Below are positions 56,342 to 64,000 of a stretch of DNA of 64,000 bases, piece by piece. Within the stretch, counting starts at the first letter, position 1; each line of letters starts with the position of its first letter. The position numbers and the translations under genes are program-made. The stretch is from Crotophaga sulcirostris (taxonomy: Eukaryota; Chordata; Aves; Cuculiformes; Crotophagidae). The notes beneath the pieces are model-generated. The model saw only the letters and a list, made by a program, of their open reading frames with translations, made no database searches and was not told the DNA's origin. The stretch covers positions 186,001 to 250,000 of the forward strand of contig VYZB01000272.1 of the NCBI GenBank assembly GCA_013397455.1, in the 5' to 3' direction.

Positions 56342-58340
56342 GGGCTGTACAATGTGTGCACTTAGGCATCACCTGTGCTGCTGCCCGAGCTGGTGGTAGG
56401 TAGGCAGAGCTGGGTTGTTCCACTGGCCTCTCCCCAGCTCTGCCCCTCAGCACCCAACTGCCATGAGTTGTACCTCCTTGTGCCCCAGTACAGCAGCGCT
56501 CATCTCCTCTGGCATGGCTGGGAGCTGCGCTCTTAACGCCGGGCAGCGTTTGGAAGTCCCAGGCTGGCTGAGTGGTTCAGTGGGGCTGGAATTCTGCAGT
56601 GAATATGAGTAATAATCCCTGACCTGACTGTGATTGTAGATGAAAGCAAGCTGATGAAGAGACCCTGCAGTGACACAGAGCAGAATTAGACATTGTCTAA
56701 AGCCCGGGCAGAACCAGAGCATTTGGATTTCACATCTGAGAGTCACAGGTGAATAATTCAACACTTGAAAAACTGCTCCAGCCACAGTGTGACTTCTCCA
56801 CATCTTCTTTCAGTGATGCCCAAGACTTTAACTAAACACCACATCCCAGGGAGCATGAATAGGAGAGTGGAGGGAAAGGAGAATGCATATGAAACAGCCT
56901 TGTAAAATGGCTTGCTGTGTTCTAACTGCAGGAGCACAATAAACTAAACCAGCCACTGGATTTTAAAACTAAATACAGTGCTGTTACATCTCTGCATTTG
57001 AATGACAGGGTAGAACCATCCTGAAATGCAAGTGTTAACATGTTCATACAACCCCAATTCTGCTTCCTCCAGCGTATACATTATAATAAGCCTTTAAATA
57101 AATGATCACATATTATTCCCCAAATAATTTATCCTTTTTCTGAATTATTAGCTAAAAATGGATGTACCTTATAATTGTCATTCAGGCTCCTTATCTAGCC
57201 TCAAAAATTCTTTTCTCAGTGTGCTAAGTGTTTTGATCATTCGCTTTTCCTGCCTGCCCTCATTCCCTTTTTAGTCAGAAGCCTGCGCTCCTTCAGACGC
57301 TCATCACAGGATGAGCCTGGGAAGCTGTTTTACCTGTACAATTTGGGGGTCCAGCTGTGTCAGCTGTAGGAAACCACTCACTCCATTATGACAATATGCA
57401 CAGTCAGTCGATGCTCTGTGGGTTCTAGAAGTGTCAGTCACTTTGGGATTTGCCCTGCCTGGCCAGAGCCAGTGTACCAATGCAGTCTCTGGGAAAAACC
57501 AATGCTGAGGATGTATTTAAGAACTGCTCCCCAGTCGGGTAATTAAAGGTTTTGAAAGGAAAAGCAAATGAACACAAGTAACCCTAGCTTTGTATTCTGG
57601 AACTAAAAGCACAGGCTTGCCTTTCCCAGCACAAGGAATGTACAGGAATTGCAAGAAGCTGAAAGTTTAAAAAGGAAATCATATGGATGTGCCCATCTGC
57701 TGTCAATATAGACATTTTTATATATACATGTAAAAAAGAAAAAGCCTTTTAAAACTTCCTATTCTTCATGAATATTCAAAGGATCTGGCTAGGAACTTGA
57801 ATTTAATGGCCAAGGGATTTTGTCATTCAAATCCATGAGGAATATCACCCCTTTTGGGGGGGGGGGTGGTTCCACCTTGACCTCATTTCTAGCAATCTGC
57901 TTTCCTTAGTTTTTCACAGCTGATGATTGCCCACATTTTACAGTCAATGCAGTGAAAATGTGGGAGGAGTGAACCCTTCCTCCTGTTGCTCTGGCTTCAT
58001 TTCTTCCTGTGCCTAAGCTCCATTTCTTGGTCTTCCTGTCTGTGCTTTTATGAACTTTCTGTATACTTTAGAAATTCACACTTTTTATCCTGAGTTCATG
58101 CTGACTAATTGCTAATAAGAGACAAATGAGCTTTGCTAAGATTTCTTTTTTCTTATAAAATTCTAATTTGAAGATATTAGAAAAGAGAAATGTTTACCTC
58201 ACTAGGGTTACTGCAAATATCCTGATGAGCTTTCGTATCCTCCCCCAGCACCAACCAGCTTAATTGTCCTCCTCAGTCCTAGCTAGACTATACTATAGAT
58301 TTGTAGAGGAAAAGAAGACCCTCTTTCCTTTCTTCTTCTT
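56342..58340. other. Unique DNA with AT-rich blocks and an 11-G run
   Basis: This is a 2-kb stretch. A run of eleven G lies at 57856-57866. About 57030-57240 and 58070-58210 are AT-rich and CpG-poor and are possible conserved noncoding elements. No gene is recognised. Confidence 0.42.
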
Positions 58341-58487
58341 TTTTTTTAAAATTGGGTGGTTAGCAGGGATGAGAAGAGAATATTTCTCATAGGGAACCTT
58401 AAGAAACTAAAAAAAGAGGTAACCGTAAAGTTTAGGACTGACTCTTCAGAATGACTCTTCTGTTTTATCTCCATATTAATCTTAGTC
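58341..58487 (-). repeat. Non-CR1 segment shared with 20222-20389 (copy 2)
   Basis: This is the second copy of the segment at the 3' end of a group A CR1. It starts with a T run (A-rich end in the CR1 sense direction) and contains 'GAGAAGAGAATATTTCTCAT', identical to copy 1. It ends in 'CTCCATATTAATCTTAG' directly before the CR1 tail. A small local duplication (GACTCTTC repeated) distinguishes it. A pyrimidine stretch at 58318-58340 separates it from a short GAAGACCCT match that may extend the similarity to about 58305. Confidence 0.8.
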
Positions 58488-59330
58488 TCATAGAATAGTT
58501 TGGGGTTGAAGGGACCTCAAAGCCCATCCAGTTCCAACCCTTCTGCCACAGGCAGGGACACCTCCCACTGCATCAGGGGGCTCAAAGCCCCATCCAACCT
58601 GACCTTGAACACCTCCAGGGATGGGGCAGTCATCACTTCTCTGGGCTGCCTGGGCCAGGGCCTCACCACCCTCATAGGAAAACATTTCTTCCTAAGATCC
58701 CATCTCAATCTCCCCTCTTGCAGCTGAAAACCATTCCCCTTCATCCTGTCCCTGCACTCCCTGATCAAGAGCCCCTCCCCAGCTTTCCTGGAGCTCCTTT
58801 CAGTACTGGGAGGCTGCTCTAAGCTCTCCCTGAAGTTCTGAGCCTGTCTGCAGCCCTTGCATCATCTCTGTGGCCTCCTCTGTGCTCACTCACAAAGCTC
58901 CCTGTCCTTCCTGTGCTGAGGACTCCAGAACTGGACACAGGAGTCCAGGTGAGATCTCACCAGAGCAGAGCAGAGCAGAGGGACAGAATCCCCGCCCCCA
59001 CCCCACCTCACCCTGCTGGTCCCACTGCTTTTGATGCAGTGCAGGACGCTGTTGGCTTTCTGGGCTGCAAGCGCACATTGCTGGCTCCTGTTGAGTTTCT
59101 CATTCACCAGCACCCCAAGTCCTTCTCAAAGCTGCTCCCAATCCATTCTCTGCCCAGCCTGTAGTTGTCCTTGTGATTGCCCCAACCCCAGTGCAAGACC
59201 TTGCACTTGACCATGTTGAACTTCATGAGGTTCTCACAGCCCTACTTCTCCAACCTGTGAAGATCCCTCTGGCTGACATCCCTTTCCTTCAGCATGTTGA
59301 CCATGCCATCACAACACTCTTCAGCTACTT
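58488..59330 (-). mobile_element. CR1 3' part, group A, with shared 3' flank
   Basis: This 840-bp antisense copy has its tail at 58488. It contains the A-type 3' UTR and the ORF2 C-terminal region, reading '[20 protein letters not shown]' near 58905-58965 on the minus strand, and further ORF2 sequence fading out near 59330. A local deletion near 58830 removes the 'SLEKRRL' block. It reaches about 230 bp further 5' than the related copy at 20390-21002, so the two have different truncation points despite sharing the same downstream flank. Confidence 0.92.
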
Positions 59331-60289
59331 TATTTGATAATACCCAGTATGGAAGGAACTGTGAGACATCTCCTTTCCCATTAAGCTTCTCTAATATCAA
59401 TGCACATGACCTTGGTCTCTCATATTTCCTGATTAGGTTCATAGGCAGAGTTTGCTAAGCGTTTAAGATACGGTCTTGTAGACCTGTCTGTAAACACTGC
59501 AGCAGAAAGAGAATTTGGGTAATAAGTGCATTAAATTTGAAGCAGTTCTGCCCATCAAGAAACATCCCTCCTGAACTATTCTTTAATGGGTTTTGTTATT
59601 TTAGACCAAACTGATACATAATCAGCTTTCCTGAGGTCCTCATGGTTTTGTAAGGTTAATACCCCATATCACACTGAATTTTCAGCCTTTGTGGATTTAT
59701 GAGATTTGGGGGTTTTAATCATTCTAGCCTAATTTTCTCAGAAATGCAGACCTTTAACATTTTTTATTTATCTTAACTTCATATCCAGAGATTGAGTGGA
59801 AACGACATGTTTGGAATGCAGTTGCTTTTAAGGAGGAAGGGCATAAAGCAACATTATGGGCTGCCTTTGCACATCTTTTCTTCTCCTACCCCTAAGGGCT
59901 GGCGAGTCGGCAGGCAGTGTGTGGATCAGTGGCAGCATTGGGGACGCTCCTGGCTGGTATTAACCCCATTGAGGCAACCCTGCATGCTAGCGCAGCAATG
60001 CCAGCTCTTCTTGACAAAGTAAAAATGTAAGTTCCCAATTCACCTCCAAATAAAAATGCTTCTGTTGCTCTTTGCCCATTCTGTTTGTCACGGAACTTTG
60101 CTGTGGTACCTCAAACACTATATTTGTAACCATCCTGAAGTGCATTAAGTACCCTCTTGTTTTTATCAGCAATTTGGCTGCCTACAATGAGTGCTGAGTG
60201 ATCTGGGGTGGCACACCCAATGCGGACACTTTGTGGCTGGCTGCCAGCAAGCACTCAGCATTTACATCTAGTGATAAAGTGAGTCTGTA
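59331..60289. other. Unique DNA, no gene seen
   Basis: This is about 1 kb without recognised repeats, AT-rich at about 59570-59780. Confidence 0.45.
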
Positions 60290-60872
60290 GGAATCAGAAT
60301 CGTAGAACCATAGAATGTCGTGAGTTGGAAGGGACCCACAAGGATCATCGAACCCAGCTCCTGTCCCTGCAGAGGACAACCCCAACATTCACACCATGGG
60401 TGTGAAGGCCTTGTCCAAATGCTTCTGGAATACTGTTAGGCTTGGTGCTGTGACTGCTTCCCTGGGGAGCTGTTCCAGTGCTCCACCACCCTCTGGGGGA
60501 AGAAGCTTTTCTTAATGTCCAACCTAATCATCCCCTGGCCCATATTCCTGCCATTCCCTTGGGTCCTGTCCTTGGTCACCTGAGAGAAGAGCTCAGCACC
60601 TGCTCCTCCTCCTCCTCTGGTGAGGAAGCTGAGGGCTACGGTGATGTCTCTCCTTAGTCTCCTCCAGGCTGAACATACCAAGAGACTTCAAGCTGCTCCT
60701 CATGCAGCTTCCCCTCTAAACACTTCACCAACTCCATGCCCTCCTTTGGACACTCTTCAGTAGCTTTGGATCCTTTTTATCCTGTGGTGCCCAACACTGC
60801 ACCCAGTGCTCAAGATGGGGCCGCCCCAGTGCAGAGCAGAGCAGGACAATCCCCCGCCTCGAGCCGTGAGCA
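60290..60872 (-). mobile_element. CR1 3' part, group D
   Basis: This antisense copy has its tail at 60290 (octamers GAATCAGA, ATCGTAGA, ACCATAGAAT) and a 3' UTR with 'AGGACAACCCCAACATTCAC' (60373-60392). On the minus strand it encodes an ORF2 end with 'GGAGAELFSQVTKDRTQGNG', and further 5' '[20 protein letters not shown]' (about 60783-60842). Similarity fades after 'CAGGACAATCCCCCGCCTC' near 60860. Confidence 0.92.
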
Positions 60873-63597
60873 ATGCATACTACAGTTCTCTTTGGTCTCT
60901 TCCAGTGCAAGGGAGTATCTCCACCATGCATAATCTAATTAATCAGAGCCATTAAAACATTTCAGAGCCCTTAAAATTCAGCTGTAGCCCAAGGTAGATC
61001 TGCTTGAGTTTCAGTCTTTGCATAAGTGCCTGTGTCTGCTTCCCCCCTCCTTGGGGAGGGTCATTTACAGACTTTCACTCCTGGTTCTGGCTGAGACAGG
61101 GCTTTACCTCTCACACAAGCTAGAACAGACAGTTGAGAGAGGATATCTCTTTTGAAGTTCTCCAAAAGTCTCTCTCTCCCCCAGGTGAAACAGCTCTTTT
61201 CCTTAGTATCTCTTATGAACAGGATTTACAACATTTTTAGCTTCTCGTTGGCTCACATAGTATTTGTTTCAGACAATAAGTTTATTTGCTTTACTAATTT
61301 GCACAACAGTCAATTTCCCTCTAATTCCCAGTAGTGGGTGATGTCTTGAGACCACTCTTCCAGTTTTTGAACCCAAGGGTGGGAAGGACCTGGGCTTCTG
61401 TGATTTGGCTCTTCGTTTGCCTTGTGGTGTATTGCTCATTGTGGTGGTCTGTGATCTTTGTATATTTTAATAAGCCTTATTAATGAGCTGCTGCCTCTCT
61501 TCATGGCCTTTCCAGTCTCCAATAACAATTCATTGATCTGCTCTTAGACATGCCTTAAAAATCTCTATCTCTCTTGTGCTGAGCAGCGGCACAGGGTGGA
61601 TGTGTGCTGTTCCCAAGTGTTGGTTATTTCTGAGTGCCCATCTAGTGAAGTCAACTCTGTTAAAAGATAATGAAATCGGCTGATTTATGACCCTGATGGA
61701 GCTATAGAGAGTGTATCAAGTCCTAAAATATGTGCCTGTGCCACGGAGAAGTGAGATCAGGGTGCTTCCTCTTTCAGAAACATTCAGGTCTTGCTCTTCC
61801 AACAAATACCCCCTTTTCTCCATTCTTAACAGTCTTGATGTACCAAGAGATAAGTTTAGGAAATCCCTAAAATCCTCTCTTGCCTTCCCTTCATTCCATC
61901 CCAGACAAAGACGACTTCTGCTTCTTTGAAAATATTAGTAATCCTAATAAGCTGTAAAAGGGAAGGAGCTAACCCTGCCTGGATTGCTGCTGCTGTTAAT
62001 TTTTTTTGAAGGTGACCTTTGTTCAGGGTAGCCCAGAAGTCCTCACCCAGACACCTGCCTGTGCAGACAGAAGGGAAGTATTCAGCTCATCAAATCCTCA
62101 GCCTGTCCTGGAGAGCGCAGTGGCAGGTCTACCTGTGACAGTGTTCATCACTGATTTGGTAATGGGCTTGTATCTACAGTTTAATCCTGGGCTGTCTGTC
62201 GGCAGAGGTAAAACCCTCTTTCTGTGGGTAAGGCTATTCATCTCTTCTAATAATTATATAGAACTTGTAACTTCAGGCCATCACACCTAAACCAAGGTTG
62301 GGATTCTTTTCCATTTTCAGGAGGTGAATCTAGCCTCCCGCTTGCCAGCACGTTTCAAAACTATGCAGCTGGTGACACTAATTAGTGCTTAATTATTTCC
62401 TTCCTCTCTTATGAGAGAGGCTGACCGAGAAGAAACCCAGCAACTCTACCTAATAGTCCTTCCTTGCTCTTGGTAGCTGGGAATCCTCTTTATGCTTCTT
62501 GACCCTAAAATTGGGTGTAGTCACTGAAACCCTCACAAGTCTACCTGGGCTCCTGCATTTCTTCACCTTCGTTATTCTCAGGGGAATAGTTCCCCAGCCC
62601 CACAGAGTAAATCCATCCCACATCTAGTGAAGAGGGAGGTTTGTTTCTTCCTCACTTAAGCCATCAACTTTCCAACCGGTTCTTGGCTGCTGTCTCTGGG
62701 GCCAGGTGTTGAGCTGCACTCATCCAAAGCTGGTGCTGTTTGCTTTGGACTCAAATCCTCCTTTTTCCTCCCATTCTTGTCTCTCTGTTCTCAACATTAC
62801 TCCTGAGACTGTTTGTATCCCTGCGAGGTGACCCTCTCCCCATTACTGCCCCATTCCACACCCGCAGTGCAATGACTCTTCACTCTCTTTACACAGTGAC
62901 ACTCTCATCGTTTGGGTTGAGAAGCCATCCTCTCTCTATGCTGAAATATGCTGCATTTCAGACATTCCCTCATGTGTTTCAGCTTCTCAAGGATTTTAAT
63001 TGCCACCTTTTTCACTTTATGATCTATTGCTGTTCTCGATGTGTGATAATATATTTAAGGAGAAAGCCCCTCTGTACTGTATGTGTGCTTTCTCAGGAAG
63101 GCTGTAATTTTGTTAACTTCCTTTTTCCTTAGCACTGTTTGTGACAGGTCTTTAAACACTTGCACCTTATGTGCATGCAGAGCAAGGTCAGAAACCATCA
63201 TTTATTTCAGCATCAGCTGTGTAATATTGTGCTTCAATATCATCTCTTGGGTCTGCTGGAGTTGGGGCTCATGCTCTCAGTAATTGTTGCATCTGCTTTC
63301 AACTGAGGAAAAACTGAAGGCTTGCTATGAATATTAATGAGCCATCCATCCTCTATGCCTTCTGGGAACACACCAGTTCTTAAATTATTTCTTCTTCTTG
63401 TAGTTTTTGTGTTCTCCATTTTCTGTGCAAGCTCGTTTTTATCAGCTTCTTTTTTCCCCCAGATTTATTCTTGATTGGAAGCTTTTATCTGTATTTATAC
63501 CTAGGTTGAAGAACCTGTTCTCAGCTAACGTTGGCTCTATCAGACATTACTTTCTTGAAGGTTTTTCAATGCCTCACTGCTGGGATTGACCCAGAAA
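60873..63597. other. Unique DNA, no gene seen
   Basis: This 2.7-kb stretch has no repeat I can identify. The block around 62374-62400 contains paired homeodomain-type cores (CTAATTAG, TTAATTA). The frames up to 130 codons show no known domain. Confidence 0.45.
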
Positions 63598-63921
63598 CAT
63601 AGAATCATGGAATGGTTTGGATTGGAAGGGCCCATCCAGTTACAACTCCCCTGCCATTGGCAGGGACACCTCCCACTAGACGAGGCTGCTCAAAGCCCCA
63701 TCCAATCTGGCCTTGAACACCTCCAGGGATGGGGCAGCCAACACTTCTCTGGGCAGCCTGGGCCAGGGCCTCCCCACCCTCACAGCAAAACATTTCTTCT
63801 TAAGATCTCATCTCAATCTCCCCTCTTTCAGCTGAAAACCGTTCCCCCTTGACCTGTCTCTGCACTCCCTGATCAAGAGCCCCTCCCCAGCTTTCCTGCA
63901 GAGACCTTTCAGTACTGGAAA
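63598..63921 (-). mobile_element. CR1 3' part, group A
   Basis: This antisense copy has its tail at 63598 ('CATAGAATCATGGAATGG'). The 3' UTR has a short deletion so that 'GGAAGGGCCCATCCAG' reads through, where other copies have about 10 more bases. The ORF2 end follows, and the copy is truncated near 'CTTTCAGTACTGG'. Confidence 0.93.
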
Positions 63922-64000
63922 GAAGTCTTCTTTGTATTCTGTTTTTCCTTCACTTAACCTGTTCTCCCCTGTAGTGCTCACCACTGTTGTTAGGAAAAGC

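Noticed and set aside
57856..57866. Run of eleven G, considered as a quadruplex-forming or regulatory site
   Set aside because: A single homopolymer run without spaced G-tracts. It is best read as a simple repeat.

Overview
The window looks like bird nuclear DNA with no recognisable protein-coding gene. The evidence is the large number of CR1 (chicken repeat 1) non-LTR retrotransposon copies. Nearly all are cut off at the 5' end. Their 3' ends carry short octamer repeats instead of poly(A). I count 27 copies or substantial fragments plus two very small ones, adding up to about 13 kb, or roughly one fifth of the window. That is high for a bird and would suit a CR1-rich lineage such as woodpeckers or hornbills, but this is an inference and the species cannot be fixed from the sequence.

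The copies fall into four groups, which I label for this annotation only. Group A is the most numerous. Its 3' UTR contains a 'CCATGGGCAGGGACACCTCC'-type block (minus-strand copies) and its tail octamer is GATTCTAT-like. Group B (17630-18961, 23066-23539, 55786-56341) ends in the octamer TACTGTGA. Group C (1-610, 27415-28222) ends in 'CTTTTCCAACC'-type sequence, and a related older copy lies at 43812-44064. Group D (18985-19082, 37140-37632, 60290-60872) has a 3' UTR with the 'GACAACCCCAACATTCACAC' block seen from the minus strand. An old, diverged copy lies at 15650-16083. The longest copy (17630-18961) keeps part of the reverse transcriptase of ORF2, including the LDFSKAFD and FADD motifs, but is broken by two stop codons and a frameshift.

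Layout: 1-16 kb has scattered A and C copies separated by unique DNA, including an inverted pair of closely related A copies at 8.9-10.9 kb. 17.6-19.1 kb has the long B copy next to a D tail. 20.2-21.6 kb and 58.3-59.3 kb each hold a group A copy whose 3' end is followed by the same non-CR1 segment of about 150-170 bp. 27-31 kb has C and A copies. 35-45 kb has A, D and C-like copies, one of them inserted in an ATT microsatellite. 50-60 kb has long A, B and D copies. The rest is single-copy-looking intergenic or intronic DNA. Parts are AT-rich and homeobox-site-rich, and could be conserved noncoding elements. Three stretches bounded by good splice signals are candidate exons, none of which I can tie to a known gene.

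The most unusual observation is the shared segment downstream of two CR1 3' ends with different 5' truncation points, which is best explained by CR1 3' transduction. No defence system, phage, CRISPR array or operon is visible, and none is expected in this kind of DNA.
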